64,000 nt of DNA from Symbiodinium natans (taxonomy: Eukaryota > Sar > Dinophyceae > Suessiales > Symbiodiniaceae): positions 1-64,000 of the forward strand of contig CAJNDS010002449.1 of NCBI GenBank assembly GCA_905221605.1. Reading direction: 5' to 3'. Shown here piece after piece: positions 22,763 through 34,274 of this stretch. A program made the position numbers and the translations under genes. The notes below the pieces were generated by a model. It had not been told where the DNA came from. It saw nothing but the letters and a program-made list of their open reading frames with translations, and ran no database searches. Every line of letters begins with the position of its first letter. The first letter of the stretch is position 1.

Positions 22763-24512
22763 CTTGGACAGTCCAGATTTCGGACTCTCCAGCGGGATAC
22801 GTATAGGGTTGATCAGTCCAGGGAGTTGTCGATCCCGCGGCAGGCTTTTTGCGCCTTCGTGCACGGCACGGGGTTTGAGAGTCGGTTTTTTTGCCGCTTA
22901 AATTGCGGCTGGATCGGAGGCTCATGAAACCAAAATACTTAAAGAGCACGCTGTGTTCCCAAGCCATTAGGTGTGAAAGCCCTGAGCCAAAGCTCTTCCC
23001 AATCCAGCCCCTTCATCTGCTGTGCTTTCATATGCGGCGACTGCATCGCCTTCCGGCGCCCTGGTCGCCCAACCTGGCCTTCCAAGCGCTCAAAGGAAAA
23101 TCAAGTTGCCAGCTCTCGCAGACTTTTTCGAGACTGCGAGGCTTGCAGTGACTGTGGCCTTGTTTGTAATTTCCCCCCATATGTTCTGCCCCTACTAGCC
23201 GAAATCTAACGCTTCTCGGCCACATCACAAACTTTCTTGGTCCATCCGCCAGCTGTCAAACGGTTGGAACCGAAGTTCGTCATGATTGCGCTGACTCGTG
23301 CTCTCGGAGATTTCGGGGGGCCTATATGCCTTTCTTCAGAGACGTGCCAGGCGCATGAACCAATGGATTCTGATATTGTACAAGCCGGTCCTTTCGGAGC
23401 GCACTGCCGGGACCAAGCTGCCCTGGATGCTCTCTGCTCTCATGCGCATGCCCCTTATCGGCCCTTAGGGGTTTAAGGTCCATGAGTCTGCGACACCAAA
23501 CAGGTCAGCCATGCCCACAAGCCCACTTTGGGTACTTGCCATGTGCTCTGGTGAGACAAAGAGGCGACTCGGACAGCACCAGTCTTCGACGGGGCCGTCC
23601 GTGCGCATTGCACTTGACCTCTTCGGAAGCTGTTGGCGCTCTTCAAGCTGCCAATCTGCACTCCGGCGAGAAGAGGTGCAGTACCGAAGGAATCCGAAAA
23701 GAGAGGCAAGAAGTAGCCCGAGCTGAGCTATTCAGAATTCGGACTGTCGACTACGTACAGCAGGGCCGCTCGTTTTCGGAACCCTTGCGTGACGTTTGCG
23801 GACATAGTGTTGAAAGATACCGACAGGCGGGGAATTGACAAGCCTCGATAGAAGGAGGAAGTAGGCGCATCCGAGACATCAGGACCCTGAAGGCCTCCCA
23901 AATTTTTAAATGTGTCGAGCAAATGATGATTCATGATCTTTCGCGATTTGCAACTGAACACAGACACAAACAGTTTGAAGCGCAAGCCAGGGGTCGTGTC
24001 TGGATACGCAACCTCCCAAACGCTAGGGCCGCTAGGCCCTTCATGCTCAATCCTGAACCCTCCCACACCTCACCTAAGCTGCGGAAATCACAGCAGCGGC
24101 GGCAACCCGCTGATCGTTTCGATCGTGATCCACCTCGCCTGGGCTTTTGGAGATTTTTGGAGTCTTGGGAGTTTTTGGGGGGCACCTTTTTGGGGTTGAG
24201 GGTGCGGGATCAGCTGCCGCCTTTACTGCTTCTACTGTTGAGATGCTCACCTCCTGCCGTCAAACAGGCTGTCAAGGTTTGAGACCGGGGATGCAGCATC
24301 TACTGTAAGGACCTCAGCATCAAGGAAACGACGAGATCGAAGCCAACCATACGTGGCATTGGAAAGCCCAGTGGCTGAGCGTCATGCATACGCTGGCACG
24401 AGATAGCTGCCTCTTCTGTCCATGTTGTCCTCCAAGCTTCCTTCGTAGGGCTTTGGAATAGTTTGCGACGACTTTGGGGTTCCGAGCCAGCTTTAGGGTC
24501 TCTAGTTGCAGT
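22763..24512. other. No gene resolved between TrxR and channel segments
   Basis: The N-terminal FAD-domain exons of thioredoxin reductase would be expected here on the minus strand, but I could not find the GGGSGG or [10 protein letters not shown] motifs. Open frames of 60-120 codons occur on both strands without recognisable domains. Confidence 0.3.
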
Positions 24513-24695
24513 TCACGTAGACCAGTATGGACCAAGATTCTGGGATGGGTCTGACGAGTGCTCCTTCAAAATTTCAAAGAACCGGACTTTGTCGATCTTG
24601 ATCATCTCCGTCGTCTCGAGGGCCATGACTGTTGAGTGAGACACCGCGACCTCTTCGCTGTCCAGTGTCTCGGCATCAACCACTTTGGGGTACAT
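24513..24695 (-). CDS. Probable cyclic-nucleotide-binding-domain exon of the channel gene
   Basis: The open frame reads AVSHSTVMALETTEMIKIDK and then RFFEILKEH. This matches the closing beta-strands and C-helix start of cNMP-binding domains in EAG/CNG-type channels, where a 'stVmALe.tE.i.i' pattern is usual. A TGA follows after GPYWST. It lies downstream of, and on the same strand as, the channel exons at 26.2-29.2 kb. The intervening exons (first half of the domain) were not found, so the link is inferred from order and strand. Confidence 0.42.
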   Translation of the reverse strand: MYPKVVDAETLDSEEVAVSHSTVMALETTEMIKIDKVRFFEILKEHSSDPSQNLGPYWST

Positions 24696-24893
24696 GTACG
24701 CCTGGGTCGCGGGCGAAGCCTGGCGCTGGTGTCTCGGGGATCATTTCCAGAGGCTCGATCTCTTAGGGTGGGAGAGCCGAAGCTGCGAATTCGAGTTGTC
24801 CATCACAACATTCAAACTCCCTAGGCCCCCTCGTCCTTTTTTTAAGAGGCCTAGAGGACGTAACCTTGAGTGTTTCAAGCTCTCAGCAAACCC

Positions 24894-24922
24894 CCAACCC
24901 CCCCCCCCCCCCCCCCCCCCCA
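24894..24922. repeat. Poly-C run
   Basis: An almost uninterrupted C run (gggg on the opposite strand) just upstream, in the minus sense, of the CNBD-like exon. Likely intronic. Its length may be unreliable in any assembly. Confidence 0.7.
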
Positions 24923-25049
24923 AAACCCTGGGGGCTCCTCATCAAGTACATCAAGTACCGCTCGCTGCACCCGACCGGCCACGAGGACCCAGGCTGCCTC
25001 TGCAGGCTGCCCTTCCTGAACGACCGTCTCCCAAGCCTTAGCTGGTCAT

Positions 25050-25150
25050 CAACACTTAAACTAGTTCATTGTTGGGATAATATTAATTTTTAATGTTGAT
25101 ATTCCTTATTGGGTTTAAGTACCCTTAAAAATGTAAAATGTTACCCAACC
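25050..25150. other. Short AT-rich patch
   Basis: About 100 bases of AT-rich DNA (ataatattaatttttaatg) inside otherwise balanced sequence, in the presumed intron between the C-linker exon and the CNBD-like exon. No coding signal. It could be a decayed insertion. Confidence 0.4.
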
Positions 25151-25911
25151 TATCACAAAGTAAACCCATTCTTGCAAATTGGGGAGTGTGGTTGACGTGA
25201 AACGCGGCCAGGCCAGCGAAAGCCAAGCGTTGCACACCGAACAGCATGACTACGCAGCTGCTCTGATAGGACCCAAGCCCAAGCCGTATTGTATCAATAT
25301 TGACCCCCCCGCGCCAAAGCAGCACATTCCCTCCGCCCCTGGTTTCCCCAAGAACCTCACTTGTGAAAGGATCAATGTTGCCCCCGACCCTCCTCCCCTG
25401 CCACCCCCCTCGCAACCCCTCTGCCGATGATACAATCAATAGCTCGCAGCTTTCCGGACCTTGCTACCTGCGACAGCCTAGCTCCGCTAGCTTTCGTGAC
25501 ATCTTGGCGAACAGACTGTGGTTTTATTCATGTCAACCACCCGGGTGCCAATCTCAAGAAAGCCCAAGAGTCCATGATGTCACAGGTGTGCGCAATTTCG
25601 CAAACCTGCAGATCTGTCGACAATGAGAGAGTCGTTTCCAATGGCTGCTGTGCCGAATACTGGCATGAGAGGACGGTGCATGATTCTGGGACACGTGTTT
25701 CGAAGACCTCCAAATGGACTGCTGAGTTGAACCATGCACCTAGAATTCTTCACTACGATGTGCAGTTGTGTCATTCTGGACCTTGGGGCCTCGAGGTGAT
25801 ATGGAAGGGACCCCCTTAATGTAGACCCCAAGTAGTAATCGGATCCCCTTCTCATAAGGACCCCGATAAGGTGCCCGCAATATCGCAAACCCCCAAATCA
25901 ACAGACCCACC

Positions 25912-25974
25912 TTGAGGCGGATGGAACGTCGGAGGTTGTTCACGGCAGGCAACTTGTCAACTTGCTGCAGCACC
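25912..25974 (-). CDS. Possible small exon, unassigned
   Basis: A 63-nt segment between CTTTTAG and GTGGGT splice-like signals reads VLQQVDKLPAVNNLRRSIRL(K). It lies inside the channel gene interval and on its strand. It does not match the expected sequence after the C-linker, so membership is uncertain. Confidence 0.28.
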
Positions 25975-26085
25975 TAAAAGGCGAGAAGGAGCTTGAACAA
26001 AGAAGCCCCGTGCCACAGCTCAGTAGCTCCTCTCACCCAAATCCCTGGAAGTTGGGTGAGAGGCCACACCTAAACTAAAGCGCCC

Positions 26086-26174
26086 CTGAACCCTAAACCC
26101 TAAACCGTAAATAACCCGAAACCCTAAACCCCAAACCCCAAACCCCAAACCCTAAACCCTAAACCCTAAACCCT
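26086..26174 (-). repeat. CCCTAAA array, left of channel exon 6
   Basis: Roughly ten imperfect CCCTAAA/CCCCAAA units on the plus strand. The array begins 12 bases beyond the 3' end of channel exon 6, inside the downstream intron. Confidence 0.85.
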
Positions 26175-26186
26175 CCAGCCTGGCAC

Positions 26187-29100
26187 TGAACAACTTGCAT
26201 CTTGATGTCCTGGGGGAGCTGGTTCATCAAGTTGGCCTCCTTGGCCTGGATGCGACGCCTGTTGAACAGGTACTTCCTGGGCTGCTCGGTGTAGGGTTTA
26301 GGGTTTAGGGTTTAGGGTTTAGGGTTTAGGGTTTAGGGTTTAGGGTTTAGGGTTTAGGGTTTAGGGTTTAGGGTTGAGGGTTTAGGGTTGAGGGTTTAGG
26401 GCTTGGGGTTTGGGGTTTAGGGTTTAGGGTTTGGGGTTTAGGGTTTAGGGCTTCCGGCCGCTTCTTGACTTGTATAGCTTTGAGCGTGGCGGCTGGAAAC
26501 AAAATACTCTTATAGAATCCAAGAGGCAGGTAGGTTTTCACCCTTTCCTGGACCTTGGTTGGTCTTTAGGTTCGAAAACAACGAGAAACTCGAAATTCAT
26601 ACTGCGTACCACACTCCAAACTGCTGTGAATCCAAAGGACCTGCTCATTCACCTTCGAACTTCGCAGGTGGAGGCGGACAGCTGCGAATTCCTCATGGAA
26701 GGCCCTTCGGCGCTCGGAGATCTTGAAGAAGGCCTCTGAGTAAACAAAGCAGGCATCTGCAATTTGGGTTCATGGCTGGGGCACGGAAGCCCCAGCCATT
26801 AACCCAAATTGCAGATGCCTGCGTGGCTTTGGGGCGTTGAGGCTCTGGGGTGCAGGTCATCACAACTTAAAGACTTTCGGCATCTGTAATCTTACGACTG
26901 ATGGGCTTTGGGTGCATCTTGAGGACAGGCTTCAAGGACACCTTCTCAAATCCGAAAATCGAGCTGCTTATGCTGCCCTATGAGAAGTGCCTTTCATGTT
27001 CAAGAGCACCCGGGCCTGTGTGATCATCGAGATGCAGATGGCGAAAGCTGACAAGGCAAAGAACATGAATATCAACACGAACACCCTCTCCGGCCTTGGT
27101 TGCATGAAACCCCGAGTTTATTCTTCGATTACTAAGCGGGGTGTTGAGATGCCGCGGCGTCAGCGGAACCACAGAAGATTCACGTTTCATCAGAAAAGAA
27201 CGGAAATGATTCTCACAAATGCCCCAGGTGGCAGGTTTACCGGCGTAACCTCTGCTGGCATCGTCCGCATCACACCCAGCCTGGGCTGAGAGATCGTTGA
27301 GTGGGGGTGGAGGACGCAAGGCTCGCCGACTCTAGGGTGTTGGGCTCGGTGTCTTCAGGTTGGTGGGTCCGACTCAGGCACTTCCCAGGAGATTTCATGC
27401 TTTAGGCTTTAACATTCATGTGGCACGTAGCAAGAGCATACAATGACAACAGAATGACACGCAAACAGACATGTGGTGAATTATGTGTCACGCGCAAGAG
27501 GCCACCATGACATGCAAAACGTACGAACCACAACCTACGCATCATCATAGAGGTGGACAAGACATAAACAGCACAATGCCAACAGCTTAAGGCGCTAGCA
27601 CGCCATCTGTTCACGCCACACATATGACACGGAACGAACGAACGAACGAGCGAAAACAAACGAACAAAAAGAGCCACAGGCAGCATCTACGTGAAATAAC
27701 CTGAACGAACATTACTCCAAACGCACAGACATGTCACCAGCACGTGCAAAGGGACATGCATTGCATGTGCACAGAATGTGTACGTCTCTGCTCAGCTACA
27801 TACATGTGCATGTGCTTATTCAATCTATGTATGTTGTTTACGTAGCGGCGCAGCGAAAACTAAGAACAATGGTTCCAAAGAACATCCAGGCAGCGTCCAG
27901 TAGAAGCAAAAGATGTAAGTCTCTGACATGCTCCGATCCAGCCAACGCCACGGCATGGAATCCACATCATGTCTTCTCCACACGGTTGTCCAGTGAGGCC
28001 CCAGGAGATACCTAGATTGATGGATTTAGGCTGCCAGTGTGGGAGTGAAGATTCAGACCTGGTACACTGGCATTCCCAGGAATGTTCAAAAATCGAAAAC
28101 ATCTAAAAAGGGCGCAGGAACTGTGCTTGTGCTTCATCGGACATCAGCTCGGTGAAAAGGTTGGTCGGCAACCCCACAAGCCAAAACAAGCAGGCACTCC
28201 AATGGCACATGGCCACCACAACTCCTAACACTCTGAGGAGCGAAATGCACTGGATCAGGAATATCGAGCCGATTTTGGCCTCTATCTTGTCCCAGATCAC
28301 GGCCAATTTGGCCAAGCGAAGCATCCGCATCAACCGCAACAGCCGGATCAACTTCACCACTCTGGTAAGCCGTGTCAGGGAGGAAGAAGACGCATTTGCA
28401 AAAATCGCCTCTGAAATCTGTGCCCAGGGGATCGTGCTTCCGAAGTCTATGGTGAACCAGCCCCGAAGATACTGCTTCGCGATTTGGCATCTGCTTGTTT
28501 CAAAGGTGCCAGGTGGCAGTTGTGGTGCAATGCATGCGGTGTTGAACGTCGCGATGATGTCTGAGGCAAAAACCACCGTAGTAATCCATAGCCATGCTAC
28601 GTCGAATTCATCCGATCCCGTTGCGTTTTCTTTGAAGGTAAGCTGGAAAGGCAAGATCATGGCATCCATCAGCACCAGGAACATAACAAGAAAGTCCCAA
28701 GTAAGCTTGCCGATCCAGTCTGGGTTCAACAAACCCTCCACGAATATCTGCACCTGCTCCTTCTTAAAAGATTCATCCAGTGATCTGCGCAGGGTACGGA
28801 GCTGCTCTGATGCTGAACTACCGAAGACATCAGATTCAAGGCGTTCCATGGTAACCTTCTCCTCACTGATGGCTGCCATACTGGGTTGGCTTCCCATGCT
28901 TCCCTTGTGCGAAAAGGAGAGGTTGCTGGTGGGCAGCAAGTCTGGTAAGTCAGCCTTACCCGGCTCACTCTTTCTCGGCACCTGCTGCGGCTGGGCACGT
29001 AGTAAAGCACCTGGAATTTCGGTGCCCAGGTTGCAGGACGACACCTCATCGCCACACAGGCCGCTTGCCGCAATGCGGTGGAGCAGGCCCAGCTGTAGCT

Positions 29101-29206
29101 CGATTATGTTGGAAAACTCCTGCACCCACGCGGACACGTGTTGGGCTTCACGCTCACCCGGAACGGGGAAATCCATTTCACCTTCGCCGTCACCTTCGCC
29201 GTCCAT
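26187..29206 (-). CDS. EAG/CNG-like voltage-gated cation channel (N-terminus to C-linker)
   Basis: Six exons join in exact frame. Exon 1 (29206-28122, true ATG): cytosolic N-terminus, then S1 (about residues 168-190), S2 (203-224), S3 (250-270), S4 (276-300, RVVKLIRLLRLMRMLRLAK with regular basic residues) and S5 (313-345). Exon 2 (28011-27895): turret and pore helix, ETYIFCFYW. Exon 3 (27280-27233): filter and S6 start, LGVMRTMPAEVTPVN. Exon 4 (27094-27016): S6, FMFFALSAFAICISMITQ. Exon 5 (26733-26641): C-linker, KISERRRAFHEEFAAVRLHL. Exon 6 (26281-26187): RRRIQAKEANLMNQLPQDIK. Introns: 28121-28012 GT-AG; 27894-27281, 27232-27095 and 27015-26734 all GC-AG; 26640-26282 GT-AG. The pore has TLGVM where potassium channels have TVGYG, so selectivity is unlikely to be classical K+. 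The plasma membrane is the likely site. Confidence 0.9.
26292..26452 (+). repeat. TTTAGGG array, right of channel exon 6
   Basis: About 22 TTTAGGG units on the plus strand, perfect at first and then with GTTTGGG/GTTGAGGG variants. It lies within the 359-nt intron upstream (gene sense) of channel exon 6 and ends 10 bases from the exon. Its orientation is opposite to the 26086-26174 array. Confidence 0.9.
26749..26822. repeat. 34-bp foldback (33 of 34 paired) in channel intron 4
   Basis: The left arm 26749-26782 starts GCAGGCATCTGCAATTTGGG and the right arm 26789-26822 ends CCCAAATTGCAGATGCCTGC; the loop is ACGGAA. It ends 16 bases before exon 5 begins at 26733 (gene sense). No target-site duplication is evident. 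Confidence 0.9.
28012..28121 (-). other. Channel intron 1 with internal inverted repeat
   Basis: A 110-nt GT-AG intron. The phase-2 junction restores CA|G. Inside, TGCCAGTGT pairs with ACACTGGCA across about 23 bases. Confidence 0.6.
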
Positions 29207-31118
29207 GTGTCTGCCCCACCCTTCGGGAGAACAATAGCAAGCTAAAAGCTGGTAAGGGTTTTCGGGCCGAGAGATACGACAGTATGAAACTTGTCATGTC
29301 AATCATCCAGCACAACAGCCGGTCCACGTCTCGCTGGCATTGTGATCAAAGGGTCTGCAAGCCTTTTGAAGTGAAGCTGAAGCCATACTCTTTTTCCTGT
29401 GCTGGACCCCTCTTGTATGACCCTGAGGCAAACTTTCTGCGGTTGATGGCCAAGAAACATCTGAAGAGATGCAGTGCTCATCGGCTCCTGAAAGTTCAGG
29501 GCAATCAATGCTTGGTGGCTGCTGTGGAGTGTCTAGCTGCCCTCGCCCCCTTCAGCATCGGGGTGGCCCGCGATGTCCTAGGTCCTAGCCGCCCTCCGCT
29601 GGAAGTTCAAGAAGCAGGGGGGACTAACGTATCCAACCACCGAACACCAACGAATCAGACAAGCACAGGGATGGGGGGAGGGAGGAGGAAATGCGGACAA
29701 ACGGGAACAAAGTTGAGGGTTGGGTGTGGGGGGGGGAGGGTAGGGCCGGAAAAAGGCGGAAAGATGTGGGCGGAAAAGGGCGGACAGGTGTGACAACCCG
29801 GCCTGGACAATAGGGAGCAGGTGCACCTCACACGCTTTTGTTGACGAACGGTGCGATCCCTTGGCGCAGTGCGCGCGCGCGCCCCGGGTTGTGGCACGCC
29901 CTAAGCCTGGTAACAGACAATGACCTCTGCCCAGCTGGGTGGTTGACTAACACAGGCCACAGAGTCAGAATGTGGCACAGGTTACTCAAGCAGGCAAAGA
30001 TCTGTGTAGCTGCTGGAGCAGTGATCATCCTACACCTGGTGGGTTCACCAAAACACAAGACTTTGATTGCCAGCAGTGTGGTACGTCGAGATGAGAGGGA
30101 GATGCAAGGGGAAACAGGGCAGGAGTCAGGTGCTCGCTCGAGGCGGAGCCTTGTAGTGCCGCCACTTTAGCAAGTAGTTGCAATAGCCTAGGATACTTCA
30201 AAAACAAATATGCTGTTTATTAAGTGCTGCTGGCAGAATATCTGGAACCAGCCTAAACAGAACGATCTACTTTTCGGTAGTTGTCATCTGCTTGTGCACA
30301 CATGTGGCCTACTTGTACGAAAGCCAGCTGACGCAAGCCGCGCCTGGGTATCCTCCGTTGTTGGGGCGCCCGCCGGCCGCCAGCATGATATAGTTGGCAG
30401 TCACGGTTTCAACTCCACCCTGGCCTCAATTCCAATGTCAAGTCTATGTTTGAGTGGCAGGGGTCGTAAGGGGGGTTCGCGATGCATCAGATGGTTCCGA
30501 CTTTGAGGTGAGCACCATCGTCCAGTTGAATGGTGTGGCGGTCCTGCCGACATGGAAGCGGAGATCATGGATGTTTGCATCGGGTTTACTTTGTCAGAGC
30601 CGAGTTCACACATTGCAGCGTGCCCTTAGCCTGTGACACCTACAGAGATAGAAGCTTTTCCCTCGCTTCCGGTCCTTGAGGGTGGCGTACTTGTTGTAGT
30701 ATGTGATGCCGTTCGCTAGGAAGCCGTCGAGCATTCCCTCCGCAACAGCTGGATTCTGGCGTCTCTTCCAGCTTGCAGGGTGCTCCATATTTCAAGACCT
30801 TTCCTTTACCACCAGAGACAAGAGCAGTCGGAGCACGCTCGGTTCTTTTAGTCGCTCCGCGTGCGCTTCTGCAGTGGCCTTGCACGGTGCGAGTGCTCGT
30901 CATGATTTCGGACCATTTGGGAAAATCCAGCCCCCCAACCAAACGGTCTGCACGGGCCGTGGCACCTTCCCATCAGTTCTCTAGTCTTTCTTGCAACTTT
31001 TTCTGTATGTTTTATTGATTCTAGCATAGTGCATGCTGCTCTGGGTGTGTGGCACGACTGCGCAGCGTCATGGCTTTTGGAACGCGGTTGCTGCCTGTAC
31101 TGAAGCAAGGACCCCGGC
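29207..31118. other. Upstream flank of the channel gene; weak candidates only
   Basis: A plus-strand frame at about 29270-29660 (within 29065-29793) is mildly protein-like (LYDPEANFLRLMAKKHLKR). A minus-strand frame at 30606-30788 reads GMLDGFLANGITYYNKYATL, plausible as an exon of an unrecognised gene. Neither has a named family. G-rich low-complexity sequence lies at 29660-29790. Confidence 0.3.
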
Positions 31119-31658
31119 TCAGCGACCTATAGCACCAGAACTTTCCAACTGTTCCCTTAAGCATCCCACATCCTTGAGATCATGATGGTGCAAGTCGTAC
31201 TGCTTCGGATGTGGCTGCCCCTCTACCAGGCGTACGGTATACGCCATGAGGATGGCACCGCATTGCCAAGGAACCGTCGCAGGTTGAGCCCAGCCCATCA
31301 AGACTCCCAGCTTGGCATGATGGTCTTTCAAGTTTCAAGATGTCCACGATGAAAGGGAGGAAGCCGAATGTTCATCTGAGACATGCCAGTGCTGACTGAA
31401 CTGCCCCGGCCACAGCGACAAATCAAGCGCCAGCCAATCAGCGGCAGTGTCCTCGTGGGGTACCATTGCTATCCGTTGCCCATCCAAAACAGTACCGCAA
31501 TAATAGACCCAAGAAAACGAATGCCTGACATCTGAGCAGCTGGATCGCGACAGGTCCACGACAACAGGCCGTCTCACAGCGCAAAAGAAGTCGTTGCCTG
31601 GACATCGCTGGGCCAGCCTTTCTATCCCAAGGCCCACAACATCAACCCTAGAAACCAA
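31119..31658 (-). CDS. Unrecognised exon pair with one in-frame TGA
   Basis: From a TTCTAG acceptor-like site just above 31646, the frame runs through VDVVGLGIERLAQRCPGNDF and FSWVYYCGTVLDGQRIAMVP to a TGA at 31337-31335. The same frame stays open after it (HHAKLGVLMGWAQPATVPWQ) to a stop near 31119. The text looks protein-like throughout but is not recognised. A short intron, a pseudogene stop or readthrough could explain the TGA. Confidence 0.28.
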
Positions 31659-32082
31659 AGCCCTGAACCCTTATGGCCGCCAAACCCTGCATGCTTAAAC
31701 TCCCCCCCTCCCTCCGCCCCCCAACCCCAACAGCAAGAACCCAACAGGCGAGAAGAAGACGTTCATCGTTTCCGGTAGCCTGAAGATTATTAAATGAAAT
31801 CCAACAGGCGGGATGCACAAAGCTGCGTTGACCTGAGTTATGCCTTCCTCAAAGGTAACGCCGTAGTTGTCGTGCTCGTGTCCTGAAGTGAGGCAGACGA
31901 AGCGCTGCAAGGCTTGGTGTTTCGGGTTTCGGTACTTCAACCTACGGGAAGTCCAAATAGCTAAGACCCTGAATCAGATGGCAGGGCTTCGGTCAAAATA
32001 GCTAACTTTGTTAGGAGTAAAGACTTGTTCGATAAGCAAGTCCTGGGTGTGTCTCTGCTCTGTCTCTGTCTGTCTGTCTGTC

Positions 32083-32087
32083 GGATG

Positions 32088-32119
<32 letters not shown>

Positions 32120-32162
32120 GAGAGAGATAGAGAAGAAAAGAAGGAGAGAAAGAGAGAGACAG
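32083..32162. repeat. GA microsatellite
   Basis: Long gagaga tract, flanked on the left by a tctgtctgtctg tetranucleotide run. Confidence 0.85.
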
Positions 32163-32839
32163 AAGCATTGCTGCATTGTGCGCACGATTCCAACATCGCA
32201 GGCGATGTAGACAGTAGCAGCTTCAACGATGCAGTCAGGGGTGGTTTGTACAGCAGTTGCAACGCCCCCCTTTCCAGCAGTTGCAAGTGGAGCATTACGG
32301 GTGTAGCACTCGCTGGTGAACCTGGAGCATTGCTGGTGCCCTCATCTGTCGTGCAGCAGTGTGCGGAGCATTTCCAGAACAATTTGTAAGAATTTTGCCA
32401 TAATGCCGCAACGTCAATTTGTGTGGCTCAGATATCTTGTTTTGCAAAAGGAAGTTTGTCGCGTCATTTGTCTAGAGAAGATGCTATTCGGATAATTCCC
32501 CAGTTATCCCCTCTACCTCAGCACGTCCTTTCCATCTACAAGTCCTCTACCCCCCTTTGGCTGTCCAAAGCATCAGTGGGACTTCCGGCCTGTCATGGGC
32601 AGTCTTCCCACGTTGCACATTTGCGAAGCTGATGGGAAAGTCTCGCCCACGTGGCTTCGAGTATCTTACCAAGATTCAAAGGCTGATCGGCTAATCTTAA
32701 GTTCGTTTTCTGCAATGGGGCTGAGCTTCACATTCTCATGACAACACGGAAGCTTCGATGGCACTGCCGAGCCAGGTCTTCCTTCTCAGCACGGCAAAAC
32801 CCCAGACTGTGAGAAGGCACGGGCCATCTAACGATTGGC

Positions 32840-32998
32840 TCCACCCCCCCTACCACCCTCCCCCTACCCTAATTACCTACCCCTACACCACCCCTACACC
32901 ACCCCTACCCCACCCCTACCCCACCTACCCTCCGCCCCCCCCCCCCACCCCCCACCCCCCCCCCCACCCCCCCCCAAAAAAAAAAAAAATAACAAAAT
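32840..32998. repeat. C-rich low-complexity tract (CCCCTACACCA units) with A run
   Basis: Repeats of ccctacaccacc grade into nearly pure C with interspersed A, then a run of 13 A. No coding signal was accepted here. Confidence 0.8.
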
Positions 32999-33000
32999 AA

Positions 33001-34036
33001 CTCGCAGCTGAGCTTCCAAAAAGATGAAGACGAGGGCAGCAAAGGCGAACGTTTGAGTGCCAGGCATGGCTGGCATAGGAAGGCCCATGGGTTACCTGAA
33101 AGCAGCGTTCTACTTCTCATTCACTCTAAAGGATCCACCCGAATCTATCCTCTGGACACCCTAGCTGGATTCAGGGTTTTGCGGCTTTGGGGTTTGTGCT
33201 GAGTGGATGAGTTAAGCTCTGAGTTTCGGCTTGTCTGCCACAGCCCGGGAAGAGAGATGATGCAAGTGCCACAACTACGAACACTGAATGTCATTAAATG
33301 CTTTCGGCCTAGTCAGCCGAAAACCGTATCAGGCCAAATCTGGACAAAGGAGAACACCAGGTGGAATTGCTTCTGCCGGGCTCCATTTTTTAGTGCCACT
33401 GGTCCGGAAAGTCTGTGTTTGTGGCAACTGGAAAGCTTGCGAGCTCCAACGGGCTGTATGTTTACCACAATCATCCTGTTCTGAGGTGCAACTGTCAACG
33501 ACTTGATAATTCAAGCTTCTGTCTGCAGCTAGGTTGGAAGCATTGAGAGGCTGCATCGGAAGTCACGACTGCGGCATTTGTAAACCCCGCAGCTGATGTT
33601 GCTGATGCTCGCGAATGCTTGTAAGTATTGGCAAGAGTTGTTGCTGCTCCGAATGGTCCTGTTCCGTGTCCAAACCCTCCGCGCGTTAAGGCATGCGTTG
33701 CTGCACCGGGGCATCTTTGGGGGAGGTATTGTCACAGTCGATTCAGTGGTGGTACTGATGAGTCAAGAGCTGTCAGCGGAGCACGGGAGCTCCAAATACT
33801 GCAAACAAACTCTTCTAGCCTATAGCCGTCTCTTCGCTGATGGAGGTGTTCGGAGCCTTCGTATGCACTAAATTCGTACATAATAAGCGCCAAGATGCCA
33901 GCACATCGCAGGGAGGGGGAGGCCCGAACCGCTCATCGTCTGCTGGCGGCTGGAACGCTCGATTCCTGAGATGTCTGAGGCTCAGGCGGGCCTCAACAAA
34001 CATTGCCATGGCAAGCGAATAAGGGTTTTAGGTTTT
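33001..34036. other. No gene recognised
   Basis: Short open frames on both strands. A plus-strand frame at 33596-33871 is hydrophobic at its start but has no family match. Confidence 0.3.
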
Positions 34037-34099
34037 TTTTTTTTTTTTTTTTGGGGGGGGGGGGGGGGCGGGGGTTTAGGGTTTAGGGTTTAGGGTTAT
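34037..34099. repeat. T18/G16 homopolymers followed by TTTAGGG units
   Basis: A run of T, then a run of G, then four TTTAGGG-type units. The pattern suggests decay or slippage of a telomere-like seed. Confidence 0.75.
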
Positions 34100-34274
34100 A
34101 AGACGCGAAGGCAGTGCCGTCCAAGAGACACCGACGTCGGATTCACGCCTCAGGAAAGCACAGATGCTGCGCCCAAACATCTTCAACGAGCCCCCATCGA
34201 TCCATGCCCCACCTAGCTTCGTAACGGTGCTTCGCAACCGGCCCGCGATGCAAGAAACCGAAGCCGCCTAAATC

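Noticed and set aside
28152-29237. 361-codon open frame on the plus strand
   Set aside because: It is exactly antisense to exon 1 of the cation channel, which has a true ATG, S1-S5 helices and frame-exact splicing to the pore exons.
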